Assembly (NCBI RefSeq): GCF_014852585.1
Contig: NZ_JACVBX010000001.1
Span: forward strand, 62,001-126,000
Source: Pseudomonas sp. PDM18
Lineage (GTDB): Bacteria > Pseudomonadota > Gammaproteobacteria > Pseudomonadales > Pseudomonadaceae
Direction: 5' to 3'
Length of the DNA: 64,000 nt
Shown here: positions 18,978-27,025 of the stretch, piece after piece
Layout: each line of letters begins with the position of its first letter
Numbering within the stretch: position 1 is the stretch's first letter
The notes under the pieces: model-generated
Told to the model about the DNA's origin: nothing
Database searches by the model: none
The model's input: only the letters and a program-made list of their open reading frames with translations
Made by a program: the position numbers and the translations under genes

Positions 18978-20192
18978 TCAGTCCAGCAGTTCGCTGAACG
19001 GAATGAAGGCCAGCCAATCGCCTTCGACCAGCGTCGTCCCCTCGCGCACTTCCGCCAGCCCCTCGGCCCAGGCCGCGCTGCGCAGCACACCGGAGCTCTG
19101 GTTGGCGTAAGGCACCGCACGGCCATTCTCCAGGCGCGCGCGCAGGTACTCGCGGCGGTTGCCCGGCTTGGTCCAGTTGAAGCCAGCGGGCACCTGCAGG
19201 CGCAACGGCTCGACCTTCTGCATGCCGAGGCGACGCATCAGGTAGGGCCGCGCCAACAGCGCGAAGGTCACCAGGGTGGAGGCGGGATTGCCCGGCAGGC
19301 CGATCACCGGCACCTGCTGGTAGTGGCCAACGGTCAGCGGCTTGCCCGGCTTGATCGCCAGTTTCCACAGTGCCAGCTCGCCCGCTTCACGCAGGGCCGC
19401 GCCAAGGAAGTCCGCCTCGCCGACGGAGACGCCGCCGGTGGAAAGGATCAGGTCCACATGCGACAGGCAGGACAGGGCAGCACGAGTGCGCTCCAGGTCG
19501 TCCGGAAGGATTCCCGCGTCCACGACCTCACAACCGAAGCGCTGCAGCCAGATACGCAGCAGGTGGCGGTTGCTGTTGTAGATCTGCCCGAGCGCCAGCG
19601 GCTTGCCCGGCTCGACCAGCTCGTCGCCGGTGGACAGCAACGCCACGCGCGGACGGCGGCGCACAGTCAGCTCAGGGTGACCGAGGGATGCGGCCAGCGC
19701 GATCTCGATCGGGCCCAGACGTGTGCCGGCCGGCAGTACGCAGTCGCCCTTGCGGATTTCCTGGCCTTGCGGGCGTACGTGCTGACCTATATTGAGCGCT
19801 TCGAGGAAACGCACGCGGCCGTCTTCCAGCACCTCGACGTTCTCCTGCATTTCGACGCAATCGGCGCCCTCAGGCACCGGTGCGCCGGTGAAGATGCGCA
19901 CGCAGGTCCCCGGCAGCAGAGGTTCCCCCGCCTGTCCGGCGAAAATCTTCTGGCTGATCGCCAGCGGCTCGCCCCGCCAATCGGCTTGGCGCAGCGCGTA
20001 ACCGTCCATGGCGCTGTTCGGCCACGGTGGCAGGTCCAGCCCGGCGAGCAGCGGCCCGGCGAGCACGCGGCCGTCCGCCTCGCTCAGCGGCAGGGTTTCG
20101 GTATCGAGGATCGGGGACTGCTCCGCCAGGCTCAGCAGGCGCGCCAGGGCATCCTCGACCGGCAGTAATCCAGGCTTGTCGCAGCAGCTCAT
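18978..20192 (-). CDS. moeA: Molybdopterin molybdenumtransferase MoeA
   Basis: 404 residues. MoeA inserts molybdate into adenylylated molybdopterin. All family landmarks are present: the N-terminal PLSEADGRVLAGPL and PPWPNSAMDGYALR segments, GAPVPEGADCVEMQE, the MoCF-binding STGGVSVGEADF and GLPGNPASTLVTF motifs, and a C-terminal beta-barrel domain. The start overlaps the stop of moaB by four bases (ATGA), indicating translational coupling. It ends just before the bidirectional terminator. Confidence 0.96.
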   Translation of the reverse strand: MSCCDKPGLLPVEDALARLLSLAEQSPILDTETLPLSEADGRVLAGPLLAGLDLPPWPNSAMDGYALRQADWRGEPLAISQKIFAGQAGEPLLPGTCVRIFTGAPVPEGADCVEMQENVEVLEDGRVRFLEALNIGQHVRPQGQEIRKGDCVLPAGTRLGPIEIALAASLGHPELTVRRRPRVALLSTGDELVEPGKPLALGQIYNSNRHLLRIWLQRFGCEVVDAGILPDDLERTRAALSCLSHVDLILSTGGVSVGEADFLGAALREAGELALWKLAIKPGKPLTVGHYQQVPVIGLPGNPASTLVTFALLARPYLMRRLGMQKVEPLRLQVPAGFNWTKPGNRREYLRARLENGRAVPYANQSSGVLRSAAWAEGLAEVREGTTLVEGDWLAFIPFSELLD

Positions 20193-20728
20193 CCGCGGCT
20201 CTCGCAGGGCGCCGCCTTCTTCAGGTGCGGCACGAAGTTGCAGGGGCGGTGGCTGGCGTCCAACTGCTCACCGAGGATGCCGTCCCAAGCGGTGCGGCAG
20301 GCGTTGGTGGAGCCCGGCAGGCAGCAGACGAGGGTGCCGTTGGAGAGGCCGGCCAACGCGCGGGACTGAACGGTGGAGGTACCGATGTCCGCCACGGAAA
20401 TCTGCCGGAACAGCTCGCCGAAACCGTCCACCACCTTGTCCAGCAGGCAGGTCACGGCCTCCGGGGTGCTGTCGCGGCCAGTGAAGCCGGTGCCGCCGGT
20501 CACCAGCACGACCTGCACTTCGTCTTCGGCGATCCAGCTCGCGACCTGGGCACGGATGCGATAGAGGTCGTCCTTGAGCAGGACGCGGGCGGCCAGATTG
20601 TGGCCAGCGGCCTTCAGGCGGTCGACGAACAGTTGGCCGGAGGTGTCAGTTTCCAGGGTGCGGGTGTCGCTGACGGTGAGGACGGCAATGTTCAGCGGGA
20701 CGAATGGCTGCTCGGCCTTGTGGCTCAT
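20189..20728 (-). CDS. moaB: Molybdenum cofactor biosynthesis protein MoaB
   Basis: 179 residues from ATG 20728 (AAGGG upstream). It has a single MoCF-biosynthesis domain with VTGGTGFTGRDSTPEA and the distal LPGSTNACRTAWDGIL region, the MoaB/MogA layout. MoaB proteins adenylylate or hold molybdopterin before MoeA acts. It is the first gene of the moaB-moeA pair and divergent from mobA across 70 bases, so all three cofactor steps share one locus. More upstream in-frame starts lack a ribosome binding site. Confidence 0.95.
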   Translation of the reverse strand: MSHKAEQPFVPLNIAVLTVSDTRTLETDTSGQLFVDRLKAAGHNLAARVLLKDDLYRIRAQVASWIAEDEVQVVLVTGGTGFTGRDSTPEAVTCLLDKVVDGFGELFRQISVADIGTSTVQSRALAGLSNGTLVCCLPGSTNACRTAWDGILGEQLDASHRPCNFVPHLKKAAPCESRG

Positions 20729-20798
20729 GATGAGGGCCCTTGCTTGTGAGGTTGGAATGCGCGGTGTTATATCACAGGCCCGCCCCGGAGACCCTGAC

Positions 20799-21386
20799 AT
20801 GCCCAAAGCCCCGCTGCCTCCCTGTTCCGTCCTGATCCTCGCCGGAGGACGCGGCCAGCGCATGGGCGGCCAGGACAAGGGCCTGCTGGAGTGGCAGGGC
20901 CGCCCGCTGGTGAGCTACGCCGCCGCCCTCGCCCGGCCCTTCAGCGACGATCTGATCATTTCCTGCAACCGCAACGCGGACATCTACGCCGGCTTCGCCG
21001 ACCGCCTTGTGCAGGACGACAGTGCGGACTTCCCCGGTCCACTGGCCGGCATCCGTTCAGGCTTGGCCGCTGCGCGCCATACCCACCTACTGGTATTGCC
21101 CTGCGACACGCCACGCCTGGATGCCGACTTGCTGGAGCGCCTGTTGCGCGCATCCGCCACAGCGCCGGACATCGTGCACATGCTGCGCCGCGGCACTCAG
21201 TGGGAGCCACTGTTCTGCATCATCCCGGTGGCGCTGCGCACGCCGATAGAAGTAGCCTGGGATCAGGGCGACCGCAGCCCGCGCCATGTGTTCTCGAACC
21301 TGGGCCTGGAGGCGGTGGATTGCCCGGCCGACGACCCCCGCCTGGCCAACCTGAACACACCGGAGCTGCTCTATCGCGCCCGATAG
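20799..21386 (+). CDS. mobA: Molybdenum cofactor guanylyltransferase MobA
   Basis: 195 residues from ATG 20799 (CCGGAGA upstream). It transfers GMP from GTP to Mo-molybdopterin, giving the MGD cofactor used by nitrate, formate and other DMSO-family reductases. The nucleotide-binding signature LAGGRGQRMGGQDKGLLEW (about 13-31), the FPGPLAGIRSG loop and the metal-binding LPCDTPRL are intact. The divergent arrangement with moaB-moeA is typical of pseudomonads. Confidence 0.95.
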   Translation: MPKAPLPPCSVLILAGGRGQRMGGQDKGLLEWQGRPLVSYAAALARPFSDDLIISCNRNADIYAGFADRLVQDDSADFPGPLAGIRSGLAAARHTHLLVLPCDTPRLDADLLERLLRASATAPDIVHMLRRGTQWEPLFCIIPVALRTPIEVAWDQGDRSPRHVFSNLGLEAVDCPADDPRLANLNTPELLYRAR

Positions 21387-21477
21387 CGACAGAGTCGAAA
21401 ATTTTCCGGGAACTATGCTGCAAAGCCCCCGGTCAGACTTTTCGTACTTTTTTGTTCGCTCATCAGGAGATTCACCC

Positions 21478-21699
21478 ATGAACAAACGGATGCTTCCCGC
21501 CTTCCTGCTCGCCCTGGGCTTTAGCGTGCTCGCTGGTTGCTCCACGCCGTCCGTCATCACCCTGAACGATGGACGCGAGATTCAGTCGGTCGACAAACCC
21601 AAGTACGACGAAGAATCCGGCTTCTATGAGTTCGAACAGCTGGATGGCAAAACTGCCCGTGTGAACAAGGATCAGGTACGGACCGTCAAGGACCTCTGA
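21478..21699 (+). CDS. YgdI/YgdR-type small lipoprotein (DUF903)
   Basis: 73 residues from ATG 21478, with CAGGAGA upstream. The signal sequence ends in a lipobox (SVLAGC), and the mature part is the compact SH3-like DUF903 domain with VITLNDGREIQSVDKPKYDEESGFYEF and the terminal VNKDQVRTVKDL. Members are outer-membrane lipoproteins of unknown role. The gene is followed by a terminator hairpin and is probably monocistronic. Confidence 0.92.
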   Translation: MNKRMLPAFLLALGFSVLAGCSTPSVITLNDGREIQSVDKPKYDEESGFYEFEQLDGKTARVNKDQVRTVKDL

Positions 21700-21715
21700 T
21701 TCTCCCGGTAGTGAA

Positions 21716-21760
21716 AACGCCCCACAGGCCTTGATCGGTCTGCGGGGCGTTCGCGTTTTC
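21716..21760 (+). terminator. Terminator after the YgdI-type lipoprotein gene
   Basis: AACGCCCCACAG pairs with CTGCGGGGCGTT with one A-C mismatch. Outer GAAAACGC and GCGTTTTC can also pair, ending in TTTTC. Confidence 0.75.
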
Positions 21761-21801
21761 ACGGGGGGCGAAATAATTTTCAAAATTTTTTCGCTAACCC
21801 C

Positions 21802-21829
21802 TTGTGCATCAAAAGTTTTTCGGTAGAAT
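21802..21829 (+). promoter_or_regulatory. Probable sigma-70 promoter of tRNA-Pro
   Basis: TTGTGC (21802-21807) and TAGAAT (21824-21829) are separated by 16 bases and end 13 bases before the mature tRNA. A T-rich stretch lies just upstream, as expected for a strong stable-RNA promoter. Confidence 0.6.
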
Positions 21830-21842
21830 GCGCGCCAACAAA

Positions 21843-21919
21843 CGGAGCGTAGCGCAGCTTGGTAGCGCGTCTCGTTCGGGACGAGAAGGTCGCTGGTTCG
21901 AATCCAGTCGCTCCGACCA
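21843..21919 (+). tRNA. tRNA-Pro (anticodon CGG)
   Basis: 77 bases fold into a complete cloverleaf. The acceptor stem is CGGAGCG/CGCTCCG, the D-arm GCGCAGCTTGGTAGCGC, and the anticodon stem TCTCG/CGAGA with loop TTCGGGA giving anticodon CGG. The T-arm loop is GGTTCGAATCC and the 3' CCA is encoded. A terminator follows directly. Confidence 0.97.
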
Positions 21920-21926
21920 AATCCCG

Positions 21927-21953
21927 AAAAACCCGCCTAACGGCGGGTTTTTT
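21927..21953 (+). terminator. Terminator of tRNA-Pro
   Basis: Stem AAAAACCCGCC / GGCGGGTTTTT with a TAAC loop and a run of T residues, seven bases after the tRNA CCA. Confidence 0.88.
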
Positions 21954-21994
21954 ATTGCCTGCGATTCTTCCTCAAACGAAGATCTCGCAGGCAC

Positions 21995-22026
21995 AAAAAA
22001 GCCCGTCCAGCAGGACGGGCTTTTTC
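21995..22026 (-). terminator. Terminator of the beta-hydroxyacid dehydrogenase gene
   Basis: AAAAAGCCCGTCC and GGACGGGCTTTTT pair perfectly around AGCA. The T-run on the minus strand lies just past the stop at 22036, and the hairpin can work in both directions. Confidence 0.88.
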
Positions 22027-22035
22027 ATGGGCGGC

Positions 22036-22911
22036 TCAGAGCTGCCCGGACTTGCGCAGCGCCACCTGTGAAAGGGCGCTCCAGTCCAATTCGCCATCAC
22101 CGTGGGCGATGGCTTCGAGCAAGTTATCGCGCAGGAGGCTGGCGAGCGGCAGCGGAACCCGCTGCTCATACCCGGCCGACAGCGCCAGGCCGACGTCCTT
22201 GAGACCCAGCACCAGACGGAAGCCGGCCGGATCGAAGCGCTGCTCGGCGATTTGTGCGCCGTAGTTGCGATAGACCGGCGCGTTGAACAGGGTGTTGCCC
22301 ATGATCTCCATGAACTCGCTCGCGGCTACGCCATAGGTCTTAACCAGCGCCGCACTCTCCCCCATCGCCTCGATGGCGCTGGCGATCATGAAGTTGCCGG
22401 CGATCTTCACAGCAACAGCGCGCAGCGGGTCGTCACCCAGCGGCCAGGTCTTCTGCCCCAGTACGTCGAGTACCGGCTGCGCCTTGGCGATGGCGGCCTC
22501 GGAGCCGGCGACCAGGATGTTCAGCTTGCCGGTGACGGCGACATCGGTGCGTCCGAATACCGGAGCGGCGACGAATTCGACGCCTTGCTCACGGTGCCGC
22601 TGGATCAGTTCGTCGACGAAAGCGGTGGATAGCGTGGCCATGCTCAGGTGAACCAAACCTGCCTTGGCCGAAGCCAGAGCGCCACTTTCCAGCAACACGG
22701 CGCGGGTGGAGTTGTCGTCGGCCAGCATGGAAATCACCAGCTCGACATCGAAGGCCTGCGCGGGGTTGGCAGCAGCAATGGCGCCCAGCGCCACCAACGG
22801 CTCGGCCGCAGCCGGCGAGCGGTTCCACACGGTGACCTGGTGGCCGGCCCTGATCAGGTTGGCTGCCATGGCGGCACCCATGCCGCCCAGTCCGAGAAAA
22901 CCTATCTTCAT
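22036..22911 (-). CDS. NAD(P)-dependent beta-hydroxyacid dehydrogenase
   Basis: 291 residues, the usual size for 3-hydroxyisobutyrate dehydrogenase / tartronate semialdehyde reductase relatives. The N-terminal Rossmann motif GFLGLGGMGAAMAANL and the catalytic lysine region AVKIAGNFMIASAIEAMGE (about 170) are present. The substrate loop reads AAPVFGRTDVA instead of the PVSGG of classical 3-hydroxyisobutyrate dehydrogenase, so the substrate may be another small hydroxyacid or aldehyde. It lies 51 bases downstream of the glutaredoxin-like gene in the same direction and may belong to the TetR-led transcript. Confidence 0.9.
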   Translation of the reverse strand: MKIGFLGLGGMGAAMAANLIRAGHQVTVWNRSPAAAEPLVALGAIAAANPAQAFDVELVISMLADDNSTRAVLLESGALASAKAGLVHLSMATLSTAFVDELIQRHREQGVEFVAAPVFGRTDVAVTGKLNILVAGSEAAIAKAQPVLDVLGQKTWPLGDDPLRAVAVKIAGNFMIASAIEAMGESAALVKTYGVAASEFMEIMGNTLFNAPVYRNYGAQIAEQRFDPAGFRLVLGLKDVGLALSAGYEQRVPLPLASLLRDNLLEAIAHGDGELDWSALSQVALRKSGQL

Positions 22912-22962
22912 TGCAAAGCGCCTCGCATCGTTTAACAGATGAGCAGGAAAGCCGAAGACGAA

Positions 22963-23226
22963 TCAGCGGCTGAGGAAGCTGGCGACCTGTTCGGTATCGA
23001 AAGGCCAGTTGAGCTCGGCGCCGGTATCGCAGCGGCGCAGCACGGGAATACTCAGGCCGTACTGTTCAACCCATTCGTCGTGGTCGGCAATATCCACCAG
23101 CTCGACCAGCAAGCCGTGTTCGACGAAGGGCATCAGCACCGCCTCGGCCACTTCGCAGAGGTGGCAGCCGAGAGTGCCGAAGAGTTGGCATTCCGGGGGC
23201 AGGGAGGGGGCCGAGGTTGACGACAT
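22963..23226 (-). CDS. Glutaredoxin-like protein (DUF836 / Glrx-like)
   Basis: 87 residues. A thioredoxin-fold protein with LFGTLGCHLCEVAEA at the N terminus: redox motif C21-H-L-C24, followed by the LLVELVDIADHDEWVEQYG and cis-proline SIPVLRR segments. The CHLC centre and short length place it in the Glrx-like (PF05768) group rather than classical glutaredoxins. It begins four bases after the TetR stop codon and is almost certainly co-transcribed with the regulator. Confidence 0.9.
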   Translation of the reverse strand: MSSTSAPSLPPECQLFGTLGCHLCEVAEAVLMPFVEHGLLVELVDIADHDEWVEQYGLSIPVLRRCDTGAELNWPFDTEQVASFLSR

Positions 23227-23230
23227 GAGT

Positions 23231-23788
23231 TCAGACTCCGGCGTGCTTGAGCAGCGTATCAGCCACGGCGCGGGCCTCGCGACCTTGCTGCGCCGGGCCT
23301 TGCATGTGCGCCATCACCAGCACGCCTTCGAGCAGGTACTGCAGTTGGCGCGCCAGGGCTTCCGGCTCCGTCGCACCTAATCGCGCCAGTTGGGCCGCGA
23401 AGAAGCGCCCGAGAAACGCCTTGTGCTCGGCGGCCTGCTGGTGGATGGGATGTTCGCGGTCGTGGAACTCGCCGGCGGCATGGATGAAAGCGCAGCCGCA
23501 GAAGTCCGGACCGTTCAGCACTTCCTGCAGGCCGTCGAAGACCGCCAGGATCGCCTCGCGGGGCGCGAGTATGCGCTCGGCCACTTCCATGCGCTCGACC
23601 ATGCGGGCGTGGCGCTCTTCCAGCGCCGCCATGATCAGCTCGTCCTTGGACTTGAAGTGCTTGTACAGCGTCATCTTCGCGACGCCCGACTCGGCGAGGA
23701 TGCGGTCGATACCGGTGGCGTGATAGCCCTCGCGGTAGAACAGATCCTGGGCGGTGGCGAGCAGCAGCTCGCGTTTGCTGGATGCCAT
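23231..23788 (-). CDS. TetR-family transcriptional repressor
   Basis: 185 residues. The N-terminal helix-turn-helix is clear (LFYREGYHATGIDRILAESGVAKMTLYKHFKSKDELI). The ligand domain contains a PDFCGCAFIHAAGEF segment, the FxGC-F-N/H-A motif of a TetR subgroup. The two cysteines in FCGC could sense electrophiles or thiol oxidation, as in NemR-like repressors (inference). It is divergent from the GST gene across 191 bases containing a palindrome in the GST promoter spacer, so repression of the GST pair and autoregulation are likely. Confidence 0.92.
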   Translation of the reverse strand: MASSKRELLLATAQDLFYREGYHATGIDRILAESGVAKMTLYKHFKSKDELIMAALEERHARMVERMEVAERILAPREAILAVFDGLQEVLNGPDFCGCAFIHAAGEFHDREHPIHQQAAEHKAFLGRFFAAQLARLGATEPEALARQLQYLLEGVLVMAHMQGPAQQGREARAVADTLLKHAGV

Positions 23789-23895
23789 GGCATTACCTCC
23801 TGACCGGACATTATGCGCGAGGCTCGACGCCCTTGGGGAGCGGGAACGCTGACGAGGCGATAGCGCCGATGCCGATTAGTGGATGGTCATTTCGC

Positions 23896-23925
23896 TTGAA
23901 CTATACAGACCTGTCTGTCTAATAT
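23896..23925 (+). promoter_or_regulatory. GST promoter with an embedded TetR-type operator
   Basis: TTGAAC (23896-23901) and TAATAT (23920-23925) are 18 bases apart, a good sigma-70 promoter. Inside the spacer lies ACAGAC-CT-GTCTGT (23905-23918), a perfect dyad with 6-bp arms. A repressor bound there would block RNA polymerase. The divergent TetR gene is the likely ligand. Confidence 0.65.
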
Positions 23926-23979
23926 CTATTCCACCGCCCCACAACAGCCTTCCCACAACAACGGCAAAGGACTCCCGCC

Positions 23980-24576
23980 ATGAAACTCCACGACGTCGCA
24001 CTTTCCGGCAACTGCTACAAGGTTCGCCTGTTTCTCGGACTCATCGGCCGAAAAGCCGAGCTGCTACCGGTGGACCTGATGGGCGGCGCGCACAAACGTC
24101 CGGCCTTCCTGGCGATCAACCCGCGCGGCCAGGTGCCGGCGCTGGAGGACGGCGAGCTGCGCCTGGGCGACTCACACGCCATCCTCGTCTACCTGGCTCG
24201 GCAATATGCCGAACCGCACTGGTACCCGCTGGACGCCACCACCCAGGGCCGCATTGCCAACTGGATGAGCTTCTCGTCCAACGAGGTGCAGCACGGCCTG
24301 GCGATGGCGCGGGTGATCCAGCTATTCAAGCGCCCAGGCGATCTGGCCGCGGCCCAGGCCAAGGGCCGCCATGCGCTGGAGCTGATGGACGCAACGCTGG
24401 CCGACCACCGCTGGCTGGCTCAGACGGACAAACCGAGCATCGCCGACATCGCCGTCTACCCCTACGTCACCCTGGCAACGGAAGGCGGCCTGGAACCCTC
24501 CGGCTATCCCTATGTGCAGGACTGGCTGGCCCGCGTGCGCGCCCTGCCCGGCTACGTCGCTCAACCCGCTTTCTGA
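23980..24576 (+). CDS. Glutathione S-transferase family protein
   Basis: 198 residues. The thioredoxin-fold N-terminal domain starts MKLHDVALSGNCYKVRLFLGL, where the SGNCYK turn supplies the active-site Ser/Cys. The glutathione-binding INPRGQVPALEDG and the DSHAILVYLARQY signature follow, then a helical C-terminal domain. It probably conjugates or isomerises electrophilic substrates with glutathione in the cytoplasm. AAAGGA precedes the ATG. The MBL-fold gene begins 71 bases downstream, and the divergent TetR gene is the presumed repressor. Confidence 0.92.
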   Translation: MKLHDVALSGNCYKVRLFLGLIGRKAELLPVDLMGGAHKRPAFLAINPRGQVPALEDGELRLGDSHAILVYLARQYAEPHWYPLDATTQGRIANWMSFSSNEVQHGLAMARVIQLFKRPGDLAAAQAKGRHALELMDATLADHRWLAQTDKPSIADIAVYPYVTLATEGGLEPSGYPYVQDWLARVRALPGYVAQPAF

Positions 24577-24647
24577 CTCTCTCCTGATTGGCCGTGCCGC
24601 CGTCCATGCCGCGGCGCTTTACTGCGCTCCACGAAAAGGAAACTCCG

Positions 24648-25514
24648 ATGCGTCTGCCAACCCTGCTGCTGGTCGCTTTGCTCGCCCTCACCAGCCTTAA
24701 CGTCCAGGCCGCCGACCTGCGCTTCTCGCTGATCCGAACCTCCGGCATCACCACGCTGGATGCCTTCACCGTGGCTGGCGGCGACTGGACGCGGAAAGTC
24801 CCGATGAACCACACCGCCGTACTGGTCCAGCACCACGCCGCCACCTTGCTGTTCGACACCGGGCTGGGCAGCCAGGCGGACGCGCAGTTCAAGCAGGACA
24901 TGCCCTGGTGGGACAAGCCGCTATTCCGGTACGAAGGCCTGAAACCGGCACGCGAGCAATTGCAGGGCAGCGGCATTTCCATCGATCGGATCATCCTGTC
25001 CCACGCCCACTGGGACCATGCCTCGGCACTATCAGACTTCCCTGAAGTCCCGGTCTGGGCCACTTATGACGAGATCAATTACGCCCATATCGCCCAGCCG
25101 CCGGCGGTGTTCCCCAGCCAATTTCGCCATCCGGTGAAATGGGTACCCTTCCAGTTCGATTCCGGCCCCTTCCTGAGCTACGACCGCAGCCTCGACCTGT
25201 TCGGCGACGGCAGCCTGGTGCTGGTGCCCATGGTTGGCCACACACCCGGCGCGGTAGGTCTGTTCATCACTCTCGACAACGGACGGCGCTATTTCTTCAG
25301 CGGCGACACCACCTGGCGCCTTTCCGGGTTCACCGGGCCGCATGAGAAGTTCTGGGTAAGCCGCAACATGGTGGACAACAACCGCGAGCAGACCCTGGCC
25401 GAAGTGGCCCGCGTCCACGAACTGATGCTTGCCTATCCCAAGCTGACCGTGGTGCCCGCTCACGATGCCCTGGTGCAGGACAAACTCGGTTACTACCCCC
25501 ACTGGATTCAGTGA
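24648..25514 (+). CDS. Exported metallo-beta-lactamase-fold hydrolase
   Basis: 288 residues from ATG 24648 with an AAAAGGA site. The signal peptide ends at LNVQAA, so the enzyme is periplasmic. The dinuclear-zinc motif SHAHWDHAS is followed by VGHTPGAVGLF, SGDTTW and a distal VVPAHDA histidine, the layout of AHL-lactonase / glyoxalase-II-like hydrolases. The substrate is unknown: lactones or thioesters are plausible. It follows GST in the same direction, making a GST-MBL pair. Confidence 0.88.
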   Translation: MRLPTLLLVALLALTSLNVQAADLRFSLIRTSGITTLDAFTVAGGDWTRKVPMNHTAVLVQHHAATLLFDTGLGSQADAQFKQDMPWWDKPLFRYEGLKPAREQLQGSGISIDRIILSHAHWDHASALSDFPEVPVWATYDEINYAHIAQPPAVFPSQFRHPVKWVPFQFDSGPFLSYDRSLDLFGDGSLVLVPMVGHTPGAVGLFITLDNGRRYFFSGDTTWRLSGFTGPHEKFWVSRNMVDNNREQTLAEVARVHELMLAYPKLTVVPAHDALVQDKLGYYPHWIQ

Positions 25515-25629
25515 AAGCCACGCCAGCCGCTACTCGACGCTTCAATAGCCAGCTCACTAATCAGCGACTAAGGTCTAAGAGTCGTCAACATTCGGTAATG
25601 ATTTAGTAGATAGGCTGTAACAGATTGAC

Positions 25630-25654
25630 ATGCCGACCCTGATCCAGTCGGCAT
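25630..25654. promoter_or_regulatory. 8-bp dyad upstream of the OprD-family porin gene
   Basis: ATGCCGAC (25630-25637) and GTCGGCAT (25647-25654) are exact reverse complements around a 9-base loop, directly after a TTGACA hexamer (25625-25630). It is either an operator overlapping the porin promoter or a 5'-leader hairpin. No convincing -10 is seen at standard spacing. Confidence 0.4.
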
Positions 25655-25691
25655 CATCAAACTGCCCCAAGCGCTCGAGGAGACAATAACA

Positions 25692-26963
25692 ATGAGCAAG
25701 ACCCCGATCGCCCGTGCCGTGGCTTTGGCCGCGCTGGGTACCAGCTTTATCCTTCCGACACTCGCCCACGCTGACTTCATCAAGGACAGCAAGGCCACCG
25801 TCGAACTGCGTAACTTCTACTTCAACCGCGACTTCCGCCAGGACAGCCCGGCCCCTGCCCAGAACAAGGCCGAGGAATGGGCCCAGGGTTTCATCCTCAA
25901 ATATGAGTCGGGCTACACCGACGGCACCATCGGCGTCGGCGTCGACGCCCTGGGCACCCTGGGCCTGAAACTCGATTCCTCGCCTGACCGCAGCGGCACC
26001 GGCCTGCTGCAGCGTTCCTCGAGCGACAAGCGCGCCGAAGACAGCTACGGCGACCTGGGCGTTACCGCCAAGCTGCGCGCGTCCAAGACCACCCTGAAGG
26101 GTGGCACCCTGATGCCGAAGATGCCGGTAGTGCAGTTCAACGACACCCGCCTGCTGCCGCAGACCTTCAGCGGTTTCGCCCTGAACTCCGCTGAACTCGA
26201 CGGTCTGACCGTCGACGGCGGCCGCCTCTACCAGGTCAACCAGCGCGACTCCTCTGACTACGAGGACATGACCATCACCGGCGGCGGCAAGCGCAACATC
26301 AAGCTCGGCGATAGCCTCACGTCCAACAAGTTCCTGTTTGGCGGCCTCACCTACAAGTGGACCGACAGCCTGAGCACCAGCTACCACTACGGGGGCCTGG
26401 AAGACATCTACAAGCAGCACTACCTGGGCCTGATCCATGTGCTACCGATCGCCGACAAGCAATCACTGAAGTCCGATATCCGCTGGGCCAAGTCCGATGA
26501 CGATGGCGGCAGCAACGTCGACAACAAGGCGCTCAACGCCATGTTCACCTATGCCCTGGGCTACCACGCCTTCGGCCTCGGCTACCAGAAGATGAGCGGC
26601 GACACCGGCTTCGCCTACATCAACGGCACCGACCCCTACCTGGTGAACTACATCCAGATCGGCGACTTCGCCAACAAGGACGAAAAATCCTGGCAGGCGC
26701 GCTACGACTACAACTTCGCCGGCCTCGGCATCCCCGGCCTGACCTTCATGACTCGCTATGTGAAAGGCGACAACATCGACCTGATCACCACCGACGGCGA
26801 AGGCAAGGAATGGGAACGCGACACCGACATCGCCTACGTCTTCCAGGACGGCCCGCTGAAGAACCTCGGCGTGAAGTGGCGTAACGCGACCATGCGCACC
26901 AACTACACCAACGATTACGACGAGAACCGTCTGATCGTCAGCTACACCATGCCGCTCTGGTAA
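25692..26963 (+). CDS. opdQ: OprD-family outer-membrane porin
   Basis: 423 residues. A signal peptide ends at LAHA, followed by the OprD hallmark start DFIKDSKATVELRNFYFNRDFR, alternating amphipathic beta-strands throughout, and a terminal aromatic (MPLW) that guides outer-membrane insertion. The family forms 18-strand monomeric channels for amino acids or aromatic acids. The symbol opdQ rests on remembered synteny with P. aeruginosa (porin downstream of a TetR/GST pair, upstream of the DUF883 genes) and on length, not on a search. It is monocistronic, ending in a strong hairpin. Confidence 0.88.
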   Translation: MSKTPIARAVALAALGTSFILPTLAHADFIKDSKATVELRNFYFNRDFRQDSPAPAQNKAEEWAQGFILKYESGYTDGTIGVGVDALGTLGLKLDSSPDRSGTGLLQRSSSDKRAEDSYGDLGVTAKLRASKTTLKGGTLMPKMPVVQFNDTRLLPQTFSGFALNSAELDGLTVDGGRLYQVNQRDSSDYEDMTITGGGKRNIKLGDSLTSNKFLFGGLTYKWTDSLSTSYHYGGLEDIYKQHYLGLIHVLPIADKQSLKSDIRWAKSDDDGGSNVDNKALNAMFTYALGYHAFGLGYQKMSGDTGFAYINGTDPYLVNYIQIGDFANKDEKSWQARYDYNFAGLGIPGLTFMTRYVKGDNIDLITTDGEGKEWERDTDIAYVFQDGPLKNLGVKWRNATMRTNYTNDYDENRLIVSYTMPLW

Positions 26964-26979
26964 TCCTCACGGCATGACG

Positions 26980-27008
26980 AAAAAGCCCGGCATCTGCCGG
27001 GCTTTTTC
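26980..27008. terminator. Bidirectional terminator between porin and ammonium transporter genes
   Basis: AAAAAGCCCGGC / GCCGGGCTTTTT around ATCT, with T-runs on both strands, centred between two convergent stop codons. Confidence 0.9.
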
Positions 27009-27025
27009 TTGCTCTTACGTCTGCT

